This document shows positions 56,863-63,531 of a DNA stretch of 64,000 bases, one piece after another; within the stretch, counting starts at the first letter, position 1, and each line of letters begins with the position of its first letter. Made by a program: the position numbers and the translations under genes. Source of the DNA: Osmia lignaria lignaria (lineage: Eukaryota; Arthropoda; Insecta; Hymenoptera; Megachilidae); the NCBI RefSeq assembly GCF_051020975.1, contig NW_027478158.1, positions 5,146,001 to 5,210,000 on the forward strand, read 5' to 3'. The notes beneath the pieces were generated by a model, which was not told the DNA's origin, did not search any database, and was given only the letters and a program-made list of their open reading frames with translations.

Positions 56863-56898
56863 ACTGCCCCCGATCGTTGGTACGAACGGGTTTATATA
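56863..56898 (-). promoter_or_regulatory. LTR core promoter (TATA plus initiator), 3' LTR copy
   Basis: On the minus strand TATATAAA occupies 56898-56891 and CAGT 56866-56863, with the A at 56865, 33 nt after the first T of the TATA box. This matches the usual arthropod TATA-initiator spacing. In the 3' LTR it would drive transcription out of the element into the satellite on the left. Confidence 0.6.
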
Positions 56899-57156
56899 CT
56901 AATTAAGAAGGGTGGTCTGGTTACTATTCGAGTGATCAGGCTGGGTCCACCTGCCTCTGCGACAGTTTAGAGTGGTTGCATCTGCTATTTGATTACGTCG
57001 GACCCATTGCTTTCCCAAGTGTTTGGTTCTGCTATCGGTGGGCCTTCTGTTTATTACGAGAGTAAATGGTCGGTTTGCCCGAGAGTTTTCCTTTCCAGAT
57101 GTTTAAGCTTATTTGAAAGGAGACACGTTTGATAAAAACGGTCTGTCTACGTGACA

Positions 57157-57167
57157 CCTCCCCCCTT
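57157..57167 (-). other. Polypurine tract (plus-strand primer site)
   Basis: The minus strand reads AAGGGGGGAGG immediately before the TGTCAC start of the 3' LTR. This is where the RNase H-resistant primer for second-strand DNA synthesis forms in LTR elements. Adjacency to the LTR fixes the LTR's inner boundary at 57156. Confidence 0.92.
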
Positions 57168-57293
57168 AGATGAAACATCGCGGTAATCGTGATGCTTTCA
57201 ATTGGAAAGGAAAACACTCACTAGAATGTGTTCAAGTTTTGGTGTTGTAATGCAATATGTCGGGTGTTATGTGTGATGTGTGTGTACTTATCG
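57168..57293 (-). other. Short non-coding stretch before the polypurine tract
   Basis: 126 bp between the stop of the cysteine-rich ORF and the polypurine tract. No reading frame or motif is recognised. It would be 3' untranslated sequence of the accessory transcripts. Confidence 0.5.
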
Positions 57294-57836
57294 CTACGTG
57301 TGATGGTTGGTGATGCTGCTAACTGCGGTATGAAGTCGAAGCGTACGTCTGGGTCCAGGCTGCCTCGATCGGATTTGTCTCTCGGTGTACCAGGTTGGTA
57401 CTATTGCAGGCGGTGGTATGGGTTGGTTTGCTCTTTGGTATTCCATTTCCATGATGATGGCGGCAATACACTCCTCGCAGTGATAGGCGGCCTGCGACTC
57501 CATCAGGGGCGCGCTGCAAATATGGCAGGCCCCAGGCGGATATGCCGTTGGTAGTGGATAGTGTACCTCCACCATGTCATAGATCCTTGCTGCTCCAAGG
57601 GCTGCTTCGAGAGCACACTGCATACAGACAATGCCAACGTCTAATCTGTAGCAAGTGCTGCGCATGCACAGGCGGGCCGTCAAGTTCATCAGCAGCTCGA
57701 TGCGACTGGTGTCCCTCTCAGTTGGTTGTTCCCTGATGTAGCACATTTCGGTCCGCTCAGATAAGTGTTTTGGAAGAATGGTGTTGTGGTCTGCTTTTAT
57801 ACCCGGCCTGGAACCGCGTATCTCATGCCCAACCAC
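57294..57836 (-). CDS. Cysteine-rich, zinc-finger-like accessory ORF
   Basis: An open frame of 180 codons. The first codon in the open frame that could be read as a start is GTG, so the first true Met is residue 31 (57746), giving a protein of about 150 residues. From there it has four cysteine pairs: C57-x4-C62, C71-x2-C74, C104-x2-C107 and, after a His at 119, C120-x2-C123. The spacing suggests two zinc ions bound in a RING-like or treble-clef fold, but no named family is recognised. A proline-rich segment (about 139-147) and an Arg-rich tail follow. The frame overlaps the end of the Tudor ORF by 40 bp and is in the -1 frame relative to it, so it could be read by frameshift, reinitiation or its own transcript. 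A TATAAAAG box lies about 50 bp before the Met. Base composition is GC-rich like the Tudor ORF. The cysteine pattern argues for a real protein, but this is the least certain gene of the element. Confidence 0.55.
   Translation of the reverse strand: MVGHEIRGSRPGIKADHNTILPKHLSERTEMCYIREQPTERDTSRIELLMNLTARLCMRSTCYRLDVGIVCMQCALEAALGAARIYDMVEVHYPLPTAYPPGACHICSAPLMESQAAYHCEECIAAIIMEMEYQRANQPIPPPAIVPTWYTERQIRSRQPGPRRTLRLHTAVSSITNHHT
57793..57800 (-). promoter_or_regulatory. TATAAAAG box upstream of the cysteine-rich ORF
   Basis: Minus strand GGTATAAAAGCAG overlaps the Tudor stop codon and sits 47-54 bp before the first Met of the cysteine-rich ORF. The flanking word AGCAG is the same as after the TATATAAG box of the Tudor promoter. 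No good initiator lies at the expected distance, so a promoter here is only possible. Confidence 0.3.
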
Positions 57837-58381
57837 GCCTCCGCCACGTTGAATGGTGGTTGTCCTGGTAGACGATCGAGGGCTACATCTGCCACGACCT
57901 CACCCTCGCCTCTGATGTTGGTTAGCAGACCCCTCCTTCCTTCCAACACCCTCTTGGCCTGCTCTATCTTCCAGGTCCTGCATACAGGGCGGATACCCCG
58001 TACTCGTACCTTGAAGGCCTGCCACGGTAGATTTTGAAAGCGTGGCGGCAAGGTCCGAAGTTGGTCGACCGGTGCCCTTACCACCTTGCCGTGGTCACGA
58101 AGAGCCACCTCGAACTGGCCGTCCACCAGGTGTTGAACTTCTCCTCGGACCCAGGTACCTTCTTTACTTCTGTACGCCACCAGACGTCCAGTGGTCAGTC
58201 TTCCCTGGTTTGGAAAGTGGAGGTGGCCGCGGTCGCTCATGTACCGATACAGGTCCCGGTACAGTCGCCTAGCTTCTTCCCGACCGTCGTCCACCTGCGC
58301 CCAGAATTCTACCGGATTGTCCACGTGGACAATTCCGATCCGAACAGAACTGCTCAAAACTATATTTTTGATGGTGTTCAT
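57797..58381 (-). CDS. Single extended Tudor domain protein encoded by the retroelement
   Basis: 194 residues from a true ATG at 58381. Almost the whole protein is one extended Tudor (eTud) domain. Residues 12-55 hold the first staphylococcal-nuclease-like part (VDNPVEFWAQ at 20-29). The barrel core is at about 62-112 (GTWVRGEV at 75-82, LRDHGK at 94-99). Then come the typical LPPRFQNLPWQA linker at 111-122, GIRP at 129-132 and the second nuclease-like part to about 190. eTud proteins in animals (Tudor, Krimper, Qin/RNF17, TDRDs) bind dimethylarginine tails of PIWI proteins and build piRNA granules. The usual aromatic-cage words WYR and DYGN are WVR and DHGK here, so methylarginine binding is doubtful. 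It lies 127 bp after the env stop, has its own promoter signature and is GC-rich (36 of 60 bases in one sampled line against 17 of 60 in env). Capture of a host gene is the best explanation. Role in the element is unknown. Confidence 0.85.
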   Translation of the reverse strand: MNTIKNIVLSSSVRIGIVHVDNPVEFWAQVDDGREEARRLYRDLYRYMSDRGHLHFPNQGRLTTGRLVAYRSKEGTWVRGEVQHLVDGQFEVALRDHGKVVRAPVDQLRTLPPRFQNLPWQAFKVRVRGIRPVCRTWKIEQAKRVLEGRRGLLTNIRGEGEVVADVALDRLPGQPPFNVAEAWLGMRYAVPGRV

Positions 58382-58397
58382 TTTCTTGAGGATGTCT

Positions 58398-58433
58398 ACT
58401 GATGAGACTATGGTGCCGAGAACTGCTTATATA
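58398..58433 (-). promoter_or_regulatory. TATA-initiator promoter of the Tudor ORF
   Basis: On the minus strand TATATAAG (58433-58426) is followed by TCAGT (58402-58398) with its A at 58400, 33 nt after the first T. TCAGT is the arthropod initiator consensus and the spacing equals that in the LTR promoter. The Tudor ATG follows 19 nt after the predicted start site, giving a very short leader. No clear downstream promoter element was seen. It lies at the change from AT-rich env to the GC-rich accessory module. Confidence 0.6.
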
Positions 58434-58508
58434 GTCTGAAAACCCTTATCTTACCCCACTCTTATTTCGACTCTTAGAGGAGGGATGTGTAGGAGTGGCT
58501 ACGGCCCC

Positions 58509-60425
58509 TTAGAATATTGTGGCACTTGGTCTAGGTGCTGAAGATTTTTCCCTTGGTAAATTTATATTATATGAATTTGATTCTTCTGAGTTTTTAGGTA
58601 TTTCTTCCAGTTGCAATTCAATTTCGTTCGGTTTGTCCAAAGGTTTTAGTTTATTAATGATTTTGTGTATATTACTTTTTATTATTGTCCCAATTATTAA
58701 TAGTAGGATCAAAGATACTACTCCAAACGAGGAAAATGTTGATATTTTTATACGATTTGTGGAAATTTCTTGAAGTTCCAATTCTTTCGCCCGATGCTCC
58801 AATTCCTCTAGGTTTGGTGCTGTCGGAAGGTTCTTCCAATTTGTGATTACTTGATCTGTATTAGTGTAATTGGTTTCTAAAACTGATAGGTGATGTTCTG
58901 TTATTTTCGGAATGATTACTGATAAATTGTATGACGCTGATGGGTAATGTATAATATTTTCCATGGTTACTATTGTGTCCATTGCTTTTAATTGCATCGC
59001 ATTTACTGTGGCTCTACATCCCGGTTCGAGGTTGAAAATTCCAGTATTGTAAATGTTTGCTATAGTTGGTTTTTCCCCTTTACAATATACCTGGGCCTTT
59101 TTATGGGTTGGCATAAAGAAAAACCAGGTAGCAGGAGCGCTTAACACTTGCCAGAATGGTTGAAGCTTGGTGGTTACCCTTACATCGCAGGTTTCCCAGT
59201 TTATGGCGGATGGATTCAAAAGCAAGGTAGATTCGCAGGTTGCATGACCTTCTACCTGATATAATGGTAATGTTGATGGTCCTATTAACTGATTATTATG
59301 AACTCGGCAAACTCCAAGATATTCCTCGGTAGGTAAAAAGTATTGCTGCTCATCTGTAGTGACTGCAATGTATGAAATTTGTGGTTGTATGTACGTAACT
59401 ACTTCTTTTTCTTTAATAACCTGCTTTGATGGACAAGGATAGATTTTATACAAATTGAACACCTTTTGTTCCAAAAGCGGTATGGTGAGTTCAAATAATA
59501 CTCTGCCTTTTGCAAATACTACATTTAATTTCGTTAGTTTCTCGATTTGTTCAGTTAATAATTCTTCTGGAGATAATGGAAATTCATAAGTTAAAGATTG
59601 TTTGATCTTTAATGCTGACTTCAATAATTGCTGTGGTGAAAAAACGGCAGGATGCATTATTCCTTGTTTCGCTAATAATATTGCGTCTATTAATAATAGT
59701 AAATTAGTGCTGTAGTCGTCCAATCCTCTTTCTAATTCTAAAATGGTATCCCTTATAGCTGTTTCAAAACGGAGTTGGGCAATTTCGGACCTAGTTTCTT
59801 CTAAGAATCGCGAATGTTCTGATGCAGCTTTTATCAGCTCAGATGTAACCTGTGTTAAATTTACTAATCTTTCGTGTATGGCTGAAAACTCCCCTTTCAC
59901 AATGTGTATTTGCTTCGAGTTGAGTTCCGTTATTTCAAGTTGATTTTTATATAACTTATTCAATTCCTGGTTGTAAAAATCTGCGTCTTCTTGAGTTAAG
60001 GTTCCAAATAATGCTTTGTTGATTGTGCCAATAAATCCAAATGGTGCATTGCGTCGTAATGGTCGTCTTTTTGGAAAGGCATCGTTTCCTATTGCTGTTT
60101 GTATTAGATTCCTATACTGCATAGTGCTTTCTTCTCTTTTAAGTAACCGTGGTCCTACTTCCATGCTGAGGCAAGTTTCTAAACCGTGTTTTTTGCAAAG
60201 TTGGTTCATGGCCAGAATTATCTGTTCTACTGGTGGTGCATGTGCAAGGTATTTATCAACATCCAATGACGTGACCAATCGCCATTGCGATTGATATGTC
60301 CGTATGTCTGACAATTTATCGTAAAACAAACCCGTTGATTGCGCCAGTGGTAACAATGAACGGTCGATTAAAATCCGGATATTGTAAAATTGGTTGTGTA
60401 CAGAGTTCGTCGCGTAAATTTTCAA
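58509..60425 (-). CDS. env: Errantivirus-type envelope fusion protein, 5'-truncated
   Basis: The open frame has 638 codons but begins at TTG. The first about 27 codons merely re-read pol in another frame. Env-like sequence starts near residue 28-31 (about 60340), where the mature N-terminus of Baculo-F/gypsy Env proteins would be (TGLFYDKL), so the start codon and signal peptide are missing. Class I fusion features follow: a basic RPLRR cleavage site at 121-125 (minimal RxxR), the fusion peptide at 126-143 with FIGTINKALFGTL, a long helical region after it, paired cysteines (77, 85 and others towards the C-terminal half), N-glycosylation sequons, a membrane anchor at about 564-582 and a 56-residue cytoplasmic tail. 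Family role: membrane fusion enabling cell-to-cell or infectious transfer. The first in-frame Met (residue 73, 60209) would give a product without secretion signal. No frameshift is seen after the junction. Confidence 0.9.
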   Translation of the reverse strand: MKIYATNSVHNQFYNIRILIDRSLLPLAQSTGLFYDKLSDIRTYQSQWRLVTSLDVDKYLAHAPPVEQIILAMNQLCKKHGLETCLSMEVGPRLLKREESTMQYRNLIQTAIGNDAFPKRRPLRRNAPFGFIGTINKALFGTLTQEDADFYNQELNKLYKNQLEITELNSKQIHIVKGEFSAIHERLVNLTQVTSELIKAASEHSRFLEETRSEIAQLRFETAIRDTILELERGLDDYSTNLLLLIDAILLAKQGIMHPAVFSPQQLLKSALKIKQSLTYEFPLSPEELLTEQIEKLTKLNVVFAKGRVLFELTIPLLEQKVFNLYKIYPCPSKQVIKEKEVVTYIQPQISYIAVTTDEQQYFLPTEEYLGVCRVHNNQLIGPSTLPLYQVEGHATCESTLLLNPSAINWETCDVRVTTKLQPFWQVLSAPATWFFFMPTHKKAQVYCKGEKPTIANIYNTGIFNLEPGCRATVNAMQLKAMDTIVTMENIIHYPSASYNLSVIIPKITEHHLSVLETNYTNTDQVITNWKNLPTAPNLEELEHRAKELELQEISTNRIKISTFSSFGVVSLILLLIIGTIIKSNIHKIINKLKPLDKPNEIELQLEEIPKNSEESNSYNINLPREKSSAPRPSATIF

Positions 60426-62211
60426 AACTTTTTTGCTGGTCTTCGGTCCACTTAAAACGAATTCCTTTACCTAATAACTGAACTAATGGTTTTGATTTAA
60501 TAGAATAATCTTTTATGAAACGGCGATAATATCGTGTCAGTCCCAAGAACTGCTGGACATTTTTCTGTGTTTTAGGAATGGGAAATTCTTTTACAGCTTG
60601 TAATTTACGAGGATCTGGCTTAACACCATTTTCTGTTAAAATGTGTCCTAAATAAGTAACCTCCTTACGTAAGAATTCGCATTTATCAATCTGCAGTGTA
60701 AGTCCAAATTCTCTGAGCCGATTGAGTAATTTTTTTACTTTTATTTCATGTTCTCGTAGTGATGAAGAGAAAACAACCATATCGTCTATGAATACATGAG
60801 CGTTCTCTAGACCAGATATAACTTGATTCATTAAGCGTTGAAATGTCGGTGGTGCATTTTTTAAACCAAATAGCATGCGTACAAATTCAAAATGCCCATC
60901 CGGTGTTGTGAATGCTGTTTTCGGACAATCCTTAGGATCCATTTGAACTTGATGAAATCCATTTGCTATATCAAAAATTGTGAAATATTTTGCTCCTCCC
61001 AATTTATCTAGAATTTCGGTGATATTCGGCAAAGGAAATTTATCACTCAAAGTCTTTTCGTTTAAGGCTCGGAAATCGATTACCATACGCCAACGCTTAT
61101 TGCCCTTAGCGTCTGGTTTCTTTGGTACAATCCATAACGGAGAATTATATGGTGAACTAGATGGCTGTATGACTCCTTGTAATAACAGAGCCTTTACTTG
61201 ACGTTGTATTTCGTCTTGGTGTACTGGTGGATATCGGTATTGTCTTGTATTAATCGGTACGTCATCTGTTGTATGAATTGAATGGTAAAAATTCGGTACT
61301 TCTCCTAGTTTGTCTCCAGGCAAGTAAAATCTGTCTGAAAATTCGTCGACGATGTTGAATACATGTTTACGTTCTTCTGCATTGAGATGATCGGTTCTTA
61401 AAAGATTTCTAATTCGTGTTGCTCTATTTTCTGGTGTGTTTTCGGTCATATATGAAGAAATTGGGTCGTCGTCCGACGAGTCGTAAATATCGTAAGGATG
61501 AATGTATTGAGGTTCAATTTCGATGTCTACATCGTCTTCTCCGGTATTCGTTGCTAACGCGTAACAAATGCCGTCACGATTATATACTGCTGCTTCGCCA
61601 ATGTATATATTTTCTGATGTTTTGAGTCGCGGTAAGTATCCCTCTTTAATATTTGGATTAGCTATGTGAATTGCAATTTGTTTTGTTGTTCGAGCTTCGA
61701 TACGGTGTTTAGTCGATTTCGGATTTTTCTGCTGAGCTAAATCTCGGTAATTTGAAAAACGAAGTGGTCGAATAGGTTTATCTTTCAATACTAGTGTTCC
61801 ATGATAATATGAAATTTCTGCTTCTTCTTGTAATAAAAATGGGCTGCCTATAATTCCATCGGCTTCTATTGCAAGGTTCTCTACTACGTAAAATAATGCA
61901 GGCTTACCGTGAATGTGAAGAATTGTGGTTCCTATGCTATAAATAGGTGATTTTGTAAGTCCTGTGATTTCAATAACTTCTTTAGTGATACGTTTGGCTT
62001 GATCTCCGAGAACATCGCGCACTATTAAGTTAACTGCCGCGCCACCGTCAATTAAAAATTCAGCTGTTTCTAATTCTAATTCCGGAACTTTGATTTTTAT
62101 TCTTGGTGCTGGGGTTTCCTTGATGAGGATTCTCCCGTGAATCTGACTATCTTTTGGCGAGGTCTTTGCAGATCGCTCACCGCCTCGCCTTTCCGTTGAG
62201 CGTTTTCTGAG
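60316..62211 (-). CDS. pol: Pol: protease and reverse transcriptase, truncated before RNase H
   Basis: Read in the -1 frame from the frameshift site, 632 codons including the stop. The aspartic protease comes first: LIDGGAAVNLI with the catalytic Asp at 62049, and the GIIGSPFL flank near 61855. The usual D-S/T-G triad is D-G-G here, a change at a normally conserved position. After a linker with an acidic patch, the Ty3/Gypsy reverse transcriptase follows. Counting residues from 62022, SPYNSPLWIVPKK is at 290-302, FDIANGFHQV at 350-359 with the first catalytic Asp 351, FGLKNAPPTFQR at 385-396 and FIDD at 411-414 with the two further Asp. The connection region LGLTRYYRRFIKDYS is at 493-507. RNase H is cut after about 10 residues and integrase is absent. 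The enzyme would normally copy RNA to DNA in Gag particles. This copy could make at most protease and RT. Confidence 0.93.
   Translation of the reverse strand, partial: LRKRSTERRGGERSAKTSPKDSQIHGRILIKETPAPRIKIKVPELELETAEFLIDGGAAVNLIVRDVLGDQAKRITKEVIEITGLTKSPIYSIGTTILHIHGKPALFYVVENLAIEADGIIGSPFLLQEEAEISYYHGTLVLKDKPIRPLRFSNYRDLAQQKNPKSTKHRIEARTTKQIAIHIANPNIKEGYLPRLKTSENIYIGEAAVYNRDGICYALATNTGEDDVDIEIEPQYIHPYDIYDSSDDDPISSYMTENTPENRATRIRNLLRTDHLNAEERKHVFNIVDEFSDRFYLPGDKLGEVPNFYHSIHTTDDVPINTRQYRYPPVHQDEIQRQVKALLLQGVIQPSSSPYNSPLWIVPKKPDAKGNKRWRMVIDFRALNEKTLSDKFPLPNITEILDKLGGAKYFTIFDIANGFHQVQMDPKDCPKTAFTTPDGHFEFVRMLFGLKNAPPTFQRLMNQVISGLENAHVFIDDMVVFSSSLREHEIKVKKLLNRLREFGLTLQIDKCEFLRKEVTYLGHILTENGVKPDPRKLQAVKEFPIPKTQKNVQQFLGLTRYYRRFIKDYSIKSKPLVQLLGKGIRFKWTEDQQKSFENLRDELCTQPILQYPDFNRPFIVTTGAINGFVLR
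60330..60352 (-). other. Deletion junction between pol and env
   Basis: Pol follows the reverse transcriptase pattern up to the start of RNase H (PFIVTT, ending about 60346). It then continues with nine unrelated residues that are env read in another frame, and stops at 60316. Env homology begins at about 60345-60335. RNase H, the whole integrase and the Env signal peptide, expected to be about 2 kb in an intact relative, are therefore missing at one point. Confidence 0.85.
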
Positions 62212-63269
62212 TTTAAAGACTTGTTTGATTCGACTGAAGAATTTCGAGAGTATGATCGCTGTCTGAAATTTTGCGAATTCCTCCTACAACGTTTTTCATC
62301 GTGTCCTTGGGTATCACATCGCCAACAATATAGCTGCGAAGTATCATCCCTTTCACTGCGTTTTAAAACTGTAAACCGTTTTTCATCTTGATCTGTGCGT
62401 GGTGAATTTGAACGATAAGAAGGTGAATTCGATTGATTCCTGGATCGCACAGTCCATGCTGATGTACGTGGTCGTCCTTCTCTCTCGTCTTCAGAGTTAG
62501 ATGGTCTCCTCTGTCGATCTCTATATCGATCGTGTCGTGTTGGAGATTGAGGGTATGAAATTTCATTTCGACGTTCGTTGCTGTGGTGATCCCTGTTGTT
62601 CCAGCCTCCTGGTGATGTGTTTCGTGCCAAATCACGACGACTTCTTAATTTCCTGTCTACCTCTAGCACAGCGTCAAAAGCTTCCTCTAAGTTTTTAATG
62701 TCTCTATTTTGTGCTGATACCTTAAAAGAGATGCGGTCTGGTAATCCATCTAGGAAATTTTCTAAAATATCCATTTCCATTTGTTTAATATTTTCCTCTG
62801 AATGTCTAGGATATTTCTCTTTAATCGCTCCTCTTGTACAATAAACAAGATGGCTTGTTCTATCGATGTAGTTTCTCAAACTTTCGTATTCCCTAATTTG
62901 AAGCCTGGCAATTTCTGTTTGAAATTGCGATAAGCTCTTTCCTGGTCCAAATCTTCTCTTCAAATGCTTGATCAACGCGGATACCGAAGTGAATTGATGT
63001 TCTAAAGTACTTCTTCGCGCCGGACCGGTGAGTTTAGTTAAAATAATTGTAAGGTATTCCCTTTCTGTTCCCTCAGGAATCAAGGTCAATCCATCTTCTA
63101 CCAGTTGTGCAAAACGTGATAAAGGTGGATTCTCACCATCAAATGTTGGTATTGTTAACGCAACATTTTGTATGCAGGATCTTTGTGTCAAAAGTGTCAT
63201 AGAATTTGCGATCGAAACTGTTAAGTTCATAAGATCGGCTGAAGAAATATTGGCTTGTTCATTCGCCAT
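62097..63269 (-). CDS. gag: Gag polyprotein with CCHC zinc knuckle
   Basis: 390 residues from ATG at 63269, the first frame after the leader. Residues about 35-210 form the helical capsid region of Ty3/Gypsy Gag (retrotransposon-gag type; IPTFDGENPPLSRFAQLVEDG and, later, FLDGLPDRISFKV). An Arg/Ser-rich linker (about 210-305) leads to a single zinc knuckle, C315-x2-C318-x4-H323-x4-C328, which binds genomic RNA. Gag assembles the particle. The -1 frameshift site lies at codons 351-353, so Gag-Pol lacks the last 37 Gag residues. The frame is uninterrupted and looks functional. Its 3' end overlaps pol by at least 115 bp. Confidence 0.94.
   Translation of the reverse strand: MANEQANISSADLMNLTVSIANSMTLLTQRSCIQNVALTIPTFDGENPPLSRFAQLVEDGLTLIPEGTEREYLTIILTKLTGPARRSTLEHQFTSVSALIKHLKRRFGPGKSLSQFQTEIARLQIREYESLRNYIDRTSHLVYCTRGAIKEKYPRHSEENIKQMEMDILENFLDGLPDRISFKVSAQNRDIKNLEEAFDAVLEVDRKLRSRRDLARNTSPGGWNNRDHHSNERRNEISYPQSPTRHDRYRDRQRRPSNSEDEREGRPRTSAWTVRSRNQSNSPSYRSNSPRTDQDEKRFTVLKRSERDDTSQLYCWRCDTQGHDEKRCRRNSQNFRQRSYSRNSSVESNKSLNSENAQRKGEAVSDLQRPRQKIVRFTGESSSRKPQHQE
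62156..62217 (-). promoter_or_regulatory. Programmed -1 frameshift signal: TTTAAAC plus H-type pseudoknot
   Basis: On the minus strand the slippery heptamer T TTA AAC is in the Gag frame at 62217-62211 (codons TCT TTA AAC). An 8-nt spacer follows. Then stem 1 CGCTCA (62202-62197) pairs with TGAGCG (62179-62174). Stem 2 GGCGAGG (62189-62183), inside the stem-1 loop, pairs with CCTCGCC (62162-62156). The order stem1a, stem2a, stem1b, stem2b is that of an H-type pseudoknot, with all 13 pairs Watson-Crick. The downstream -1 frame is exactly the pol frame. This sets the Gag to Gag-Pol ratio. Confidence 0.9.
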
Positions 63270-63437
63270 GTTGAATGAATTTGTTGCTTAAAGAATGTAA
63301 CTAGGAAAACTAGTATATACCTCTTGTTACCCGATTGACTAGGAAAACTAGTATACAATCGTTGTTCAACAAAGTAATAGCCGTGTGTCAAATTCCACAA
63401 AAGTAATTATGCCAGTGAAAATGATCTATGTGACTAT
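63270..63437 (-). other. 5' leader of the genomic RNA
   Basis: 168 bp between the primer-binding site and the gag ATG, without a gene. It holds the repeated hairpin described separately. In this family the leader commonly carries packaging signals, and in Drosophila gypsy the insulator lies here. Confidence 0.6.
63300..63355 (-). repeat. Direct repeat of an 18-bp hairpin motif in the leader
   Basis: ACTAGGAAAACTAGTATA occurs at 63300-63317 and again, identical, at 63338-63355, 38 bp apart. Each copy contains a perfect inverted repeat, ACTAG-GAAAA-CTAGT, able to form a 5-bp stem with a 5-nt loop in RNA or to bind a dimeric protein in DNA. Confidence 0.8.
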
Positions 63438-63455
63438 ATCCCACCGCTGTCACCA
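63438..63455 (-). other. Primer-binding site, tRNA-Leu type
   Basis: The minus strand reads TGGTGACAGCGGTGGGAT, 4 nt after the LTR end. Its complement ATCCCACCGCTGTCACCA matches the 3' acceptor and T-arm end typical of eukaryotic tRNA-Leu (AATCCCACCGCTG-CA plus CCA). Complementarity to the T-arm stops after 18 nt, the usual length. The exact isoacceptor is not determined. Confidence 0.85.
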
Positions 63456-63531
63456 GTTCTGTTACGTGGCCGACGGCTTGGTAGCGCGCGTGGCTATCAG
63501 AGGCTTTCTGATTGGCGGCCGCGTAACTTAT

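Larger units (their letters stand above)
56416..57156 (-). repeat. 3' LTR (left), 741 bp
   Basis: Starts TGTTACGTGG and ends GTGACA on the plus strand, so on the element's own strand it reads TGTCAC...GTAACA, with TG...CA termini and a near-perfect 6-bp inverted end. The left edge is exact: identity with the right LTR begins at the T of TGTTAC, and the preceding base differs. The right edge is set by the polypurine tract next to it. On the element strand U3 runs from 57156 to about 56866, R from about 56865 to roughly 56470, and U5 to 56416. The R limits depend on the predicted start site and polyadenylation signal. Confidence 0.95.

Noticed and set aside
57032..57217. 61-residue minus-strand frame in the 3' LTR
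   Set aside because: It crosses the polypurine tract and LTR edge, has no recognisable motif and lies in U3.
57765..58439. Plus-strand frames of 76-122 residues opposite the Tudor ORF
   Set aside because: They are antisense shadows of a GC-rich gene; no motifs, and the minus-strand Tudor domain explains the openness.
60348..60425. N-terminal 26 codons of the env open frame as part of Env
   Set aside because: They are the pol coding sequence read in another frame, and the apparent start is TTG.
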